Below are positions 51,672 to 59,962 of a stretch of DNA of 64,000 nucleotides, one piece after another. Position 1 is the stretch's first letter. Every line of letters begins with the position of its first letter. The position numbers and the translations under genes are program-made. Below the pieces are notes generated by a model, which saw only the letters and a program-made list of their open reading frames with translations, was not told where the DNA came from and did not search any database. Origin of the DNA: Acidobacteriaceae bacterium (GTDB lineage: Bacteria > Acidobacteriota > Terriglobia > Terriglobales > Acidobacteriaceae); NCBI GenBank assembly GCA_027452245.1, contig DAIDGW010000124.1, forward strand, positions 1 to 64,000, in the 5' to 3' direction.

Positions 51672-51968
51672 TTGATTCTGCTGATCGTTCGGCATTTGAA
51701 AGGGCTCAGCGTACCGCTATATTTGTACGTACACTGTACTTTTCAGGCCGAGGCGCCACCAGAACCTTGCCTAAAATGCCCATTGCGGAGCTTCTAAGGC
51801 CCCCAGGAGCGACGGGCTCTGGCTCGGCCTTCCCGGAGGTCAAATGCAGCGGCAAATCGCCCTACGGGGCTACAAAGGGGCCTAGCATCGAAAGCGTACG
51901 TCATTATAGCTATAGATATGTATGTACATTAGCTTTTTCTATATGACAGGCAAGGACTTAGCGGGAAA
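51672..51968. other. Intergenic region holding repeat copy B
   Basis: This 297-bp gap between uvrC and the convergent minus-strand gene is largely filled by the palindrome-bounded repeat copy B (51724-51929). No other gene is seen, apart from the short frame inside the repeat. Confidence 0.6.
51724..51929 (+). repeat. Palindrome-bounded dispersed element, copy B
   Basis: The element is bounded by TGTACGTACA (51724-51733) and ATGTACAT (51922-51929). It shares ordered blocks with copy A: CCTAAAATGCC (51770), TTGCGGAG, AAGGCCCCC, ATCGC.CTA..GGG (51856), CTAGC.TC, GTACG (51896). After the left third, the spacing from copy A differs by a constant 7 bp. An internal stem AAGGCC...GGCCTT enclosing CCAGgAGC/GCTCTGG is possible. 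A 57-codon frame opens with MPIAELLRPPGATGSGSAF at 51777. Confidence 0.7.
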
Positions 51969-52451
51969 TCAGGGCTTCGGGCTGGCGTTTCCCATGTCGA
52001 GGACGACCTTCCATTTGCCGTTGGCCTGCTTTTTCCAGATTGAGGTGTATTTGCCGTGTTCGACAATCGGGGCACCGTTTTTGCCTTTGGAATGAAATTC
52101 ATAGGTGCCGTAGGTGTAGCCCAGGTCGCCAGAAGAAGAGACATCTCCGCCGACGGGAGTCCAGCTAAGGCGGTTGTCTTTGTTGTCGAGGAAGCCCATC
52201 GTCCTGGCGATGTTCGCCTTACCCTCGATGAGCGGAGCGCCATTCGGGACCTCGACGGCATCTTCGGCATAGTAGGAGAGATATCCGGCGGAACCGCGGT
52301 TGGCCGCGGCCTGCATGAATTCGCCTTCGAGTTTGCGCAGCGTCTCGACATTTTCCTGCGAAGAGATAGCGGACGCGCGCGGATGCGTGGTGGAAAGCAG
52401 GCACACCGAGATAAGAACCATTCCGGAGAAAGGAAGCAGCAGCGATTTCAT
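51969..52451 (-). CDS. Exported SnoaL/DUF4440-type protein
   Basis: This 160-residue protein has a signal peptide (LLPFSGMVLISVCLLSTTHP, then RASA). Its NTF2-like domain shows LRKLEGEFMQAAANRGSAGY, LSYYAEDAVEVPNGAPLIEG, SSGDLGYTYGTYEFHSKGKN and the terminal GKYTSIWKKQANGKWKVVLD. This is the DUF4440 pattern with the W-K-V-V-x-D closing strand. It is periplasmic; the ligand or activity is unknown. GGGGGA precedes the ATG. It is distinct from the cytosolic DUF4440 protein at 12104. Confidence 0.83.
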   Translation of the reverse strand: MKSLLLPFSGMVLISVCLLSTTHPRASAISSQENVETLRKLEGEFMQAAANRGSAGYLSYYAEDAVEVPNGAPLIEGKANIARTMGFLDNKDNRLSWTPVGGDVSSSGDLGYTYGTYEFHSKGKNGAPIVEHGKYTSIWKKQANGKWKVVLDMGNASPKP

Positions 52452-52531
52452 AAATCCCCCTGAGCAGCGGATTATTCTACGTCACAGGACATAGCTGCAG
52501 ATTGCGAGAAAATTCGCTCTGTCGAAGATCC

Positions 52532-52959
52532 TCACGTGCTGATGGAGGCGAGAAATACGCCACGCTGCTCATAACGCGGTTGGCCACGGCGCGCGAGCCA
52601 GATGACGCACGCCAGCATGCCGCACCAGCCGAGCAGGCGAACCACGGCGGCGATTTTCGTATCGTGGGCGAGGACTCCCACGTTTCGCGCTGGCGGAAGA
52701 AATACGCCGCCAGCAGAAATGGGACCAGCCACTGCAGTAGCGTGCCTCCCCAGAGCCCGAGCGTGGCGCCGAACCAGCCGAACAGGTTGTGTCCGCCTTC
52801 GTGCGCAACCAGGTTGGCGAAATCGATGATCAGGAATCCACCATGCGCGTGGAAAGCATAAAAGAGAAAGGCTGTGTAGAAGACGAGCCATCCCGCAACT
52901 TCAATGCGCGACACCGGCTTCCACGGCCGGTCGACGATCGCTTGCCAGTATTCACGCAT
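52532..52959 (-). pseudogene. Membrane protein gene broken by internal deletion/frameshift
   Basis: The gene opens at 52959 with several hydrophobic segments (VAGWLVFYTAFLFYAFHAHG, GGTLLQWLVPFLLAAYFF) and an HEGGH in NLVAHEGGHNLF. After residue RQRET (about 52681) the frame turns into compositionally odd sequence ending at 52477. The next frame, starting at the same point, reads GVLAHDTKIAAVVRLLGWCG, then MLACVIWLARR, and stops at 52532. Together they look like the two ends of one protein with a central part missing and a frame change at the joint. I recall related full-length proteins having about 40 extra residues here; that is memory, not a search. Confidence 0.6.
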
Positions 52960-53043
52960 GATTGCCGATTGTAGGAAGAGCGGCGTAGGCGCGGCAGATT
53001 ACGATCGTGCGTGAAAAAGCACGGGCCTCAACGAATCGCCGGG

Positions 53044-53811
53044 CTAGCCGGCATTTCTCGACGCGCGAGTGATTGAGCCTCGCGATTCCAGTTCCTTCTT
53101 CAAATAGCGCTTCACCGTTTCAGGCAAGTGGGAATTGTGCAGCAGGTCGCGCAATTGTGCCGGCGGCATGCTGCGCGCGAACTCGAGAATGCGGGCGAGC
53201 GGAGTCTTGTCATTGCGGAGCAGGGCGCTGCGGATCTCCGGGCGCACGCTCCACTTGGAATGATGCGAGACAGCTTCTACAAGAGCGGCGCTGGCCGTGG
53301 GGCGCAACAAAACTTTGACGACAGCGGCTTCGGTGAGGCGCGGATTTTCCAGAGCCGGCCGCCACACGGCGGCTTCTTTGTCGAGCAGCAGGGCGGCGGC
53401 AACAGCCGCCGATCCGCGTCGAGTCAGCGAGATGCGCTCTCCCAGAGAAATCGACGAGAGCCGCGCCACTAGCAGTTCATCGGCCACGCGCTTCAAGTCG
53501 GCGGGAACGACCGGCGTCAAGGCAAACTGCATCAGATCGAAGCTGTAGAAGTCGCGGATCAGTTGCAGCGCAATGCGCCGCGGCGTGTGCAAATGGGAAG
53601 CCAGCGCCATCTTCACCTTGCGCAGCTTGCTCACGCTCGCGTTCCGGAACAGCGCTTCCAGAGCTTCGGCGGCAAGATCGGCGCGTTTCAGCAGAGCCAG
53701 GGCAAGATCTTCGGAGAGCGCGGGATCGGAGGCGCGCTCGAAGTCTTCTTCTGATGCGTGCTGCCCCGCATTTGAGACCTGCTGATCAGGTTGAACGTCG
53801 TCGAAATCCAT
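53044..53811 (-). CDS. HEAT-like/DUF2336-like all-helical protein
   Basis: The product is 255 residues from ATG 53811, with no strong ribosome binding site; the frame extends further upstream into the kinase gene without support. It is all-helical, with repeat-like segments: LALALLKRADLAAEALEALF, SVSKLRKVKMALASHLHTPR, ENPRLTEAAVVKVLLRPTAS, HHSKWSVRPEIRSALLRNDK, PLARILEFARSMPPAQLRDL. Alternating helices with small conserved positions (NPRLTE, HHSKW) recall DUF2336/HEAT scaffolds. No catalytic residues are seen; probably protein-binding. It lies 55 bp after the kinase gene on the same strand, likely in the same transcript. Confidence 0.68.
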   Translation of the reverse strand: MDFDDVQPDQQVSNAGQHASEEDFERASDPALSEDLALALLKRADLAAEALEALFRNASVSKLRKVKMALASHLHTPRRIALQLIRDFYSFDLMQFALTPVVPADLKRVADELLVARLSSISLGERISLTRRGSAAVAAALLLDKEAAVWRPALENPRLTEAAVVKVLLRPTASAALVEAVSHHSKWSVRPEIRSALLRNDKTPLARILEFARSMPPAQLRDLLHNSHLPETVKRYLKKELESRGSITRASRNAG

Positions 53812-53866
53812 TTTGTCGTTAAGCTGTTCGCCCGGCGCGAACTCCTGCCCGATTCCAATTTGCCGC

Positions 53867-54817
53867 TTATGGCTGTTTGCGAGCGAGTTCGAGCGCACCC
53901 GCGAGCGGATCGACGACCTCGGGATGCAGCGACACGCGGTCATCGCGGCGCCGAAGTTCATTGTAAAAAACCTCGCGTACCCGGGCGGAGTGACGAAAGA
54001 CGCCCCCGGCCATGGCCACCGGGACGGAGGTTTGAAAGGGAGCCTTGTCGGCGGAAGCGGGAAACAGGCGCTCCATCACGATGGCGGCGATGGCGGAAAG
54101 TTCCGGTCCAGCCTGGGTGAGAACTTTGTAGGCGATGGCATCTCCGGCTTCGGCACAGGAAAGCACGATGGGAAACAACGCGGAAAAATCAGGCGCGGGC
54201 GTGGCGTTGGCGGCGCGAACCAGGTCTCCGACGGAATGGAGTCCCCACTTCTGGAAAATGGCGGAAGCGAAGGGATGGCCAGGCACACTTCCCTGCTCGA
54301 ACAAGAGTTCGCCGCGGTCGTGTGCGCGGAAGAGTTCGGCGATCGCGTGGCACCCGATCCAATGCGCCGAACCTTCATCGGAGATGGCGAATCCCCAGCC
54401 GCCGGCGCGCGCGGTTTCGCCCTGGGCGTTACGGCCATAGGCAATGGCGCCGGTTCCGGCGATCACAATGATGCCGGGACCATCAGCAAAAGCGGCTTGC
54501 AGCGTGATTTCCGAATCGGCGACGACCGCGCTGGGACACGGGACGATCGTGGCCAGAATGCGCCGCACTACGGCGGAAATTTCCGGACTGGCGGCTCCGG
54601 CGGCTCCGATGCAGACGCGCGTGATCTGGGCCGCGGTGATTCCCGCCGAGGAACAGACTTCGTTCACGCATCTGAGCAGCGACTCTCGCGATTGTGCTTC
54701 GCCCACGCGCACCACGTTGCTCGGTCCGGCGCCGGCGGTAGCGAGCAGGCGATGATCGTCGCCAAGCGCGCAGGTGGTCTTGGTCCCGCCGCCATCGATG
54801 CCAAGGTAGTAAGGCAC
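53867..54817 (-). CDS. BadF/BadG-type ATPase, probable N-acetylglucosamine kinase
   Basis: This 316-residue ASKHA-fold kinase has the phosphate-1 motif YLGIDGGGTKTTCALG at the N-terminus, IVIAGTGAIAYGRNAQGE (phosphate-2), RAGGWGFAISDEGSAHWIG (about 140-158, sugar- and nucleotide-binding) and VAMAGGVFRHSARV (adenosine motif). This matches N-acetylglucosamine/glucosamine kinases of the BadF family, which act in amino-sugar or cell-wall recycling. The gene is divergent from a cupin gene and close to an SSS transporter, a plausible sugar-uptake neighbourhood, although the transport substrate is unproven. Confidence 0.85.
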   Translation of the reverse strand: MPYYLGIDGGGTKTTCALGDDHRLLATAGAGPSNVVRVGEAQSRESLLRCVNEVCSSAGITAAQITRVCIGAAGAASPEISAVVRRILATIVPCPSAVVADSEITLQAAFADGPGIIVIAGTGAIAYGRNAQGETARAGGWGFAISDEGSAHWIGCHAIAELFRAHDRGELLFEQGSVPGHPFASAIFQKWGLHSVGDLVRAANATPAPDFSALFPIVLSCAEAGDAIAYKVLTQAGPELSAIAAIVMERLFPASADKAPFQTSVPVAMAGGVFRHSARVREVFYNELRRRDDRVSLHPEVVDPLAGALELARKQP

Positions 54818-54921
54818 GCAGTAGTTCTATCATGATGAGCCCTGAGTCGCGAGCGGGACGTTCTTAGAGTTGCACTCGCAGGCGGCGGGGTGTGCGGCGA
54901 TAATCGTAAGGACCAAACTTT

Positions 54922-55320
54922 ATGAATCGGAAAGTCCGAATTGTCGAATTGGCGGATCACGGCGACGCGCGCGGCTACAGCTTCAGCATCCCGGCGGAAG
55001 CGCTGGCGTTTGTGGGTCGTATGGCGGACGTGCACGTGGCCTCGATCAAGACGGGAAGCGTTCGCGGCAATCACTATCATCTGCGGCGCAGAGAGGCGAT
55101 CGTCGTGATGCCGGGAGCGCGCGGGTCATTTCATTGGGATGAGGGCGAAGGGACCTCGTTGCAGCAGCGGGAGTTCGATGGCGAAGGCGCGGTTTTGATC
55201 ACGATCGAGCCGGGCGCGTCGCATGCGTTGCGGAATGATGGCGAGGGCGTTTTATGGTTTGCGGCAATCTCGTCGGAGACGTACGATCCGGCGGAGAGTG
55301 TGGCGCGGAAGGTGGTGTGA
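54922..55320 (+). CDS. Cupin-fold protein (sugar-isomerase-like)
   Basis: This 132-residue single-cupin protein has VASIKTGSVRGNHYHLRRRE (first cupin motif with H-Y-H and E) and VLITIEPGASHALRNDGEGV (second motif). The arrangement resembles WxcM/FdtA-type sugar ketoisomerases and dTDP-sugar epimerase-like cupins, but short cupins are functionally diverse. AAGGA lies about nine bases upstream of the ATG. Located beside the amino-sugar kinase (divergent) and before the SSS transporter. Function is inferred only at the fold level. Confidence 0.72.
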   Translation: MNRKVRIVELADHGDARGYSFSIPAEALAFVGRMADVHVASIKTGSVRGNHYHLRRREAIVVMPGARGSFHWDEGEGTSLQQREFDGEGAVLITIEPGASHALRNDGEGVLWFAAISSETYDPAESVARKVV

Positions 55321-55521
55321 ATGCCGTCCATGGTGGGACTTGCGTTCGATGGCGACGCTCACCCCCCAGTGACGCGCGGGGCTATGAATGCCGCCGCTGC
55401 GCGGCTGGGAACGCGTGGCGTCATGGTGGGTGAGATGAAATGCATGGATCTTTCGCACACAAACACGCGCTGGGATCGGATGAACGATGACTTTTGATGC
55501 GCAACATTCACACCACTCGGC

Positions 55522-56967
55522 ATGGGACTGAACCGGCTGGATTTTCTGATTATCGCGCTGTACCTGGCGGGCATCACGTTGTTTGGGCTGCACTTCCGCC
55601 AGCGGAAGCGGTCGCTGCGCGATTATTTCCTGGCCGGACGCGACATTCCCTGGTGGGCGATCGCGCTCTCGATTGTCGCCGCGGAAACCAGCACGCTGAC
55701 CATCATCAGCATCCCCGGGCTGTCCTACGACACGAATCTCGCGTTCCTGCAGGTCGTGCTGGGATACATCGTGGGACGCGTGGTGATCAGCTTCGTGCTG
55801 TTGCCGCACTATTTTCGCGGAGAACTCTATACTGCGTACGAACTCATTGAAAAGCGCTTTGGCAGCAAGCTGCGGTCGCTGACCGCCGGCTTATTTCTGG
55901 TGACGCGGGCAGCGGCGGAAGGGGTGCGCGTGTATGCCGTGTCGATCGTGGTGTCGATCGCGATCGGGACGGGCGAAGTGGCGTCGATTGCGATCATCAC
56001 CATATTGACGCTGATCTATACGTTTGAGGGCGGACTGGCGGCGGTGATCTGGACCGACGTAGTGCAGACGGTGATTTACGTCGGCGGAACGCTGGTGGGG
56101 CTGGTAACGATTCTGCACCTGGTTCCGGGGGGATGGCCGACGATCCATGCGCTGGCCGCACATCCGGGCAAGCTGCAGATGTTCAATTTCAGCACGAACC
56201 CAATGGTTCCTTACACATTCTGGGCGGGCGTGGTTGGCGGCGCATTTCTCACGACGGCGAGCCACGGCACCGATCAACTTATCGTGCAGCGCCTGCTGGC
56301 GGCGCGCGGCGAGAAGCAGTCGGTAATGGCCCTGCTGTCGAGCGGCGTGGCGATTCTGTTCCAGTTCGCGCTATTCCTGATTGTCGGGGTGATGCTGTGG
56401 GCGTTTTACCGCGTGCCTTCGGCAAATTTCGGGACTTCGGACCGGATTTATCCCACGTTCATCGTGACGCGCATGCCGCACGGAATTTCGGGACTGCTGA
56501 TTGCGGCGATCCTGGCGGCCGCGATGTCGAACCTGAGCGCGGCGCTGAATTCCCTGTCGTCGAGTTCGATTATGGATTTTTATGTGCGGTTCCGTCCGCA
56601 GACGGACGAGCGGCGGCGCATGCGGCTCTCGCGATTTTCGACGTTCCTCTGGGCGCTGGTATTGTTTGCCCTGGCCATTGTGGCGTTGCACAAAGCGGGG
56701 CGCGTGGTCGAGGTGGGCTTGCAGATTGCCTCGATCGCGTACGGTGCGTTGCTGGGCGTATTTCTGCTGGGCGTGTTGACCCGCCGCGCGAATCAGGCGG
56801 GAGCGATGCTCGGCATGGTGTTCGGCTTCGCGGCCGAACTTTATTTGTGGCTGGGCACGCGCGTGGCGTGGACGTGGTGGGTCATGATCGGAACCGCGGT
56901 GACGTTCGGTATCGGATGGCTGGCCAGTGCCGCGTTCGAAGGTACTGACGGAGCGATCCGAACTTGA
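55522..56967 (+). CDS. Sodium:solute symporter (SSS family)
   Basis: This 481-residue polytopic protein shows SSS-family features: LNRLDFLIIALYLAGITLFG as TM1, SLRDYFLAGRDIPWWAIALS and IVAAETSTLTIISIPG in the unwound first LeuT-fold helix, FLVTRAAAEGVRVYAVSIVV, ASHGTDQLIVQRLLAARGEK, and AAILAAAMSNLSAALNSLSS, the Na+-binding Ser-rich helix. It imports a sugar, organic acid or amino acid with sodium; the substrate is not deducible. It is downstream of the cupin gene on the same strand (201-bp gap). Confidence 0.9.
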   Translation: MGLNRLDFLIIALYLAGITLFGLHFRQRKRSLRDYFLAGRDIPWWAIALSIVAAETSTLTIISIPGLSYDTNLAFLQVVLGYIVGRVVISFVLLPHYFRGELYTAYELIEKRFGSKLRSLTAGLFLVTRAAAEGVRVYAVSIVVSIAIGTGEVASIAIITILTLIYTFEGGLAAVIWTDVVQTVIYVGGTLVGLVTILHLVPGGWPTIHALAAHPGKLQMFNFSTNPMVPYTFWAGVVGGAFLTTASHGTDQLIVQRLLAARGEKQSVMALLSSGVAILFQFALFLIVGVMLWAFYRVPSANFGTSDRIYPTFIVTRMPHGISGLLIAAILAAAMSNLSAALNSLSSSSIMDFYVRFRPQTDERRRMRLSRFSTFLWALVLFALAIVALHKAGRVVEVGLQIASIAYGALLGVFLLGVLTRRANQAGAMLGMVFGFAAELYLWLGTRVAWTWWVMIGTAVTFGIGWLASAAFEGTDGAIRT

Positions 56968-57271
56968 TATGGGGCCTCAGGAATTTTCGTTGCCAGGCCA
57001 GCGCGGCGTGCTTTCGGGTTCTGAGAAAAGATTGGGAGACAAGACAGCTCGCCAGAAACATTCCACCTCCATCCCACAAGGAATTCGATGAGGGTCGCCC
57101 CGCCAGGGGATTGAGCACACCAGTAACTTGCCGGCCGGGCTACAGCAAATCCCTGACGGGACAGGCAGTTTGCAGAGGCCAGCCGCTGTTTCCGGAGGGA
57201 CGAATCGGTTGTCGTATACTGCAGCCGACTTCTTCTCTGACAGCGACGTTTACGGGCAATATGGAATAGCG
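56968..57271. other. Intergenic region between the two transporters
   Basis: This 304-bp region shows no gene; an upstream in-frame extension of the permease to 57128 lacks start signals. TATACT near 57216 could be a -10 element for the permease, but no matching -35 is apparent. Confidence 0.4.
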
Positions 57272-58660
57272 ATGGCGACTGTATCCGATCAACGAGTGGG
57301 GAAAGCCGAGCTCTCGCGGGAGCTGGGCGTCAGCCACGCCACCGCGGTGGTGGTGGGAACGATCATCGGCAGCGGAATCTTCCTGGTTCCCGCGGAGATG
57401 ATGCAGGCGGTCGGATCGGCGCGGCTGGTCTACCTGGCGTGGATCGTGGGCGGGTTGCTGTCGTTCTTCGGCGCGCTGACTTACGCGGAACTAGGCGCGA
57501 TGAAGCCGTACGCCGGCGGCGAATATGTGTACGTCCGAGACGCCTATGGTCCCATGGCAGGATTTCTTTACGGCTGGACGTGGTTCGTGATCGCCAAGCC
57601 GGGCTCGATTGCAACGGTGGTCACCGGGTTGGTGCGGATCCTCGGCACATTTTCGGTGTTTTCTTTTTTCTCGGTGAAGATCATTTCGTCTCCGCTGGCC
57701 GTGACCTGGGGACAACTGGTGGCGATTGCGGCCGCGGTCCTGATCTCGTTCCTGAACTACATCGGCATCAAGAAAGCGGGCGAGTTCCAATTGGTGTTCA
57801 CGCTGCTGAAGGTGGCGATCATCCTGGGAATCGTGGTGATCTGCTTCGGAGGATTTGGCGTCGCGGGCCGGGGCTGGGCCAACTTCGCGACTTCATTCAG
57901 CGGAGCGAAGGCGGGAATGGCGGGATTCATGGCGGCGCTGGTTGCGGCGCTGTGGGCGTATGACGGCTGGAACGACCTGAACATGGTGGCGGGGGAAATC
58001 AAGCGTCCGGAGAGAAGCATTCCGATCGCGCTGATCGCAGGCGTGGCCATCGTTGGACTGCTGTATGTACTGGTGAATGCGGGAGTGCAGTATGTGATGC
58101 CGGCGAGCGCGATTGCGGCGTCGGCGCGTCCGGCGTCGGATGCGGTTGCGGCGGTGATGGGGCACATGGGCGCGAGCATCGTTTCGTTCGGCATGGCGAT
58201 TTCGATGCTGGTGACGCTGAATGGAACGATTATGAGCGGGGCGCGCGTGCCATTCGCCATGGCACGCGATCGCTATTTCTTTCGCCAGTTGGCGGATGTG
58301 CACCCGCGCTTTCACACGCCGTCAGCCGCGATCGTGGTGCAGGCGGTGCTGTCGATCGCGCTGCTGCTGGTGGGCGAAAACTTCCGCCAGCTGTTTTCGC
58401 TGACGATCTTCGCCGAATGGCTGTTCTACATGATCGCGGGCAGCACGGTGTTTGTGTTTCGGCGGCGGGAACCGCAGGCAGCGCGGCCGTATCGCATGTG
58501 GGGATATCCGGCGGTACCCGCGCTGTTCGTGATTACGTCAGCGGTGCTGCTCTATTACACGTTCACGGAAAACCTGGTGAACTCGGCGGTGGGCGTCGCG
58601 GTGATCCTGGCAGGCGTGCCGATCTTTCTGTATTTCGCAAGGAAGAGGGAGAAGAGCTAA
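57272..58660 (+). CDS. APC-family amino acid permease
   Basis: This 462-residue transporter has about 12 membrane helices. ATAVVVGTIIGSGIFLVPAE is the TM1 signature with the G-S-G-I-F substrate-binding turn. GGLLSFFGALTYAELGAMKP and YAGGEYVYVRDAYGPMAGFL form TM2-3. AALWAYDGWNDLNMVAGEIK, then RPERSIPIALIAG, is the TM6-7 hallmark. The start at ATG 57272 gives a short cytosolic N-terminus, as usual; the ribosome binding site is weak. It probably exchanges or imports amino acids (LAT/SteT-like). Confidence 0.9.
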   Translation: MATVSDQRVGKAELSRELGVSHATAVVVGTIIGSGIFLVPAEMMQAVGSARLVYLAWIVGGLLSFFGALTYAELGAMKPYAGGEYVYVRDAYGPMAGFLYGWTWFVIAKPGSIATVVTGLVRILGTFSVFSFFSVKIISSPLAVTWGQLVAIAAAVLISFLNYIGIKKAGEFQLVFTLLKVAIILGIVVICFGGFGVAGRGWANFATSFSGAKAGMAGFMAALVAALWAYDGWNDLNMVAGEIKRPERSIPIALIAGVAIVGLLYVLVNAGVQYVMPASAIAASARPASDAVAAVMGHMGASIVSFGMAISMLVTLNGTIMSGARVPFAMARDRYFFRQLADVHPRFHTPSAAIVVQAVLSIALLLVGENFRQLFSLTIFAEWLFYMIAGSTVFVFRRREPQAARPYRMWGYPAVPALFVITSAVLLYYTFTENLVNSAVGVAVILAGVPIFLYFARKREKS

Positions 58661-58731
58661 GAGCGTGAAGGGGGAGGGGCGGAGGGGCTCCGAAGTGTGA
58701 TCGAGGCTGAGCCGATCAGAGATGCGCATGG

Positions 58732-59049
58732 ATGAGTGAACCAGCTAACAGCGTATGCAGCAGATGCGGCGCATCTGCCGCCGCGGACCGTCTCTTCTGC
58801 CCGAAGTGTGGAGCGATCCTGCACCCGGCTGCTTCTCTAGTTGCATCCACGGGCCACGATGAACCGGCAACTCACCATGCCAAGCTTTCGGGAAAGGCGG
58901 TCATTGCCATATTCCTCTTCTGTGGACTTGCCGATTTCGTACTTGCCTATCTGCACGAACACTCGGTGTCGTTAGCATTGTTTGGCGTGATCCTTGGTCT
59001 TCCTGGCACAGGCCTCTTAATCTGGTTCTTTTGGCTCTCGCGCAAATAG
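58732..59049 (+). CDS. Zinc-ribbon, two-span membrane protein
   Basis: This 105-residue protein has an N-terminal zinc ribbon (VCSRCGASAAADRLFCPKCG, CxxC-x12-CxxC). A polar stretch is followed by two membrane helices (GKAVIAIFLFCGLADFVLAY and VSLALFGVILGLPGTGLLIW). This is the usual layout of small 'zinc-ribbon domain-containing' membrane proteins of unknown function. The CPBP protease gene starts 15 bp after its stop, so they are probably co-transcribed. Confidence 0.77.
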   Translation: MSEPANSVCSRCGASAAADRLFCPKCGAILHPAASLVASTGHDEPATHHAKLSGKAVIAIFLFCGLADFVLAYLHEHSVSLALFGVILGLPGTGLLIWFFWLSRK

Positions 59050-59063
59050 ACTCGGAGGGAGTG

Positions 59064-59774
59064 ATGGAATCATCGAACTTAGTTGCGACAAATACGCCGT
59101 CGCTCAGCGCGATTGCCCCGGCGTGGCATACGGTCGTGGTGCTGCTGGCGGTGTTCGGGCTCTCGTTCGCGGGAGCGCGCTCGAACAGCATGCCCTTCGT
59201 CGCTACGCATAAACGCGTGGGCGGCTACATTCTGGTGATGGTGGTGGAATGGGCGATCGTGGCTTTCATCGCGTATGGCCTGAGAAGCCGCGGGGTCCGC
59301 GTGCGCGATTTGGTTGCCGGACGCTGGACGCGGGCGCTCGACTTCTTGCGCGACTTGGGATTGGCGATTGCGTTCCTGATTATCTCGGGCGTGATTTTGA
59401 ATGGGTTACAGCACCTGTTGAAGGCGCATCCTAACGCGGCGATCCGCAATTTGTTTCCGCACGGTCCGGCGGAGATCGCGGTTTATCTGCTGATGTGCGC
59501 CACCGCGGGATTTTGCGAGGAACTGATTTTTCGCGGATATCTGCAGCGGCAGTTCGCCGCCATGTCGGGCATGGTGGGCGGCATCGTTTTGCAAGGCATC
59601 GCGTTTGGACTGGGCCACGGATACCAGGGCTGGAAATATATGTTAATGATCGCCGTCTTCGGCATCCTGTTCGGACTGATGGCGCAGTGGCGGAAGAGCC
59701 TGCGTCCGGGGATGATCGCGCACTTCGTGCAGGACGGAGCAGGCGGGTTGCTGGGGCCAAGATTCATGCGGTGA
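59064..59774 (+). CDS. CPBP (CAAX) intramembrane glutamic endopeptidase
   Basis: The start is ATG 59064, with GGAGG five bases upstream. The 236-residue product has about six to eight membrane helices. The CPBP/Abi motifs are present: FCEELIFRGYLQRQF (EExxxR, catalytic Glu pair), IAFGLGHGYQGWKYM (FxxxH) and RPGMIAHFVQDGAGG (HxxxD/N). Bacterial members mature peptides, confer self-immunity or work in signalling. No bacteriocin precursor is evident nearby. Confidence 0.88.
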   Translation: MESSNLVATNTPSLSAIAPAWHTVVVLLAVFGLSFAGARSNSMPFVATHKRVGGYILVMVVEWAIVAFIAYGLRSRGVRVRDLVAGRWTRALDFLRDLGLAIAFLIISGVILNGLQHLLKAHPNAAIRNLFPHGPAEIAVYLLMCATAGFCEELIFRGYLQRQFAAMSGMVGGIVLQGIAFGLGHGYQGWKYMLMIAVFGILFGLMAQWRKSLRPGMIAHFVQDGAGGLLGPRFMR

Positions 59775-59962
59775 ACGCGACTTGCCCACTCAAGCGAAAA
59801 CCGGGATTGAATGGGCCTGCGCCCGGCCTAAATCATGGCGCGGCCAGTTCTCCGGGCTGACCGGATGCGGCAGGGGAGCAGGAGATCTCTCGCTTCGCCT
59901 GGAGAAAGCGCCTCCGCTCGAGATGACGGCATCTTTGCTTGACGCCGGAGTTCTGCGGGAGT

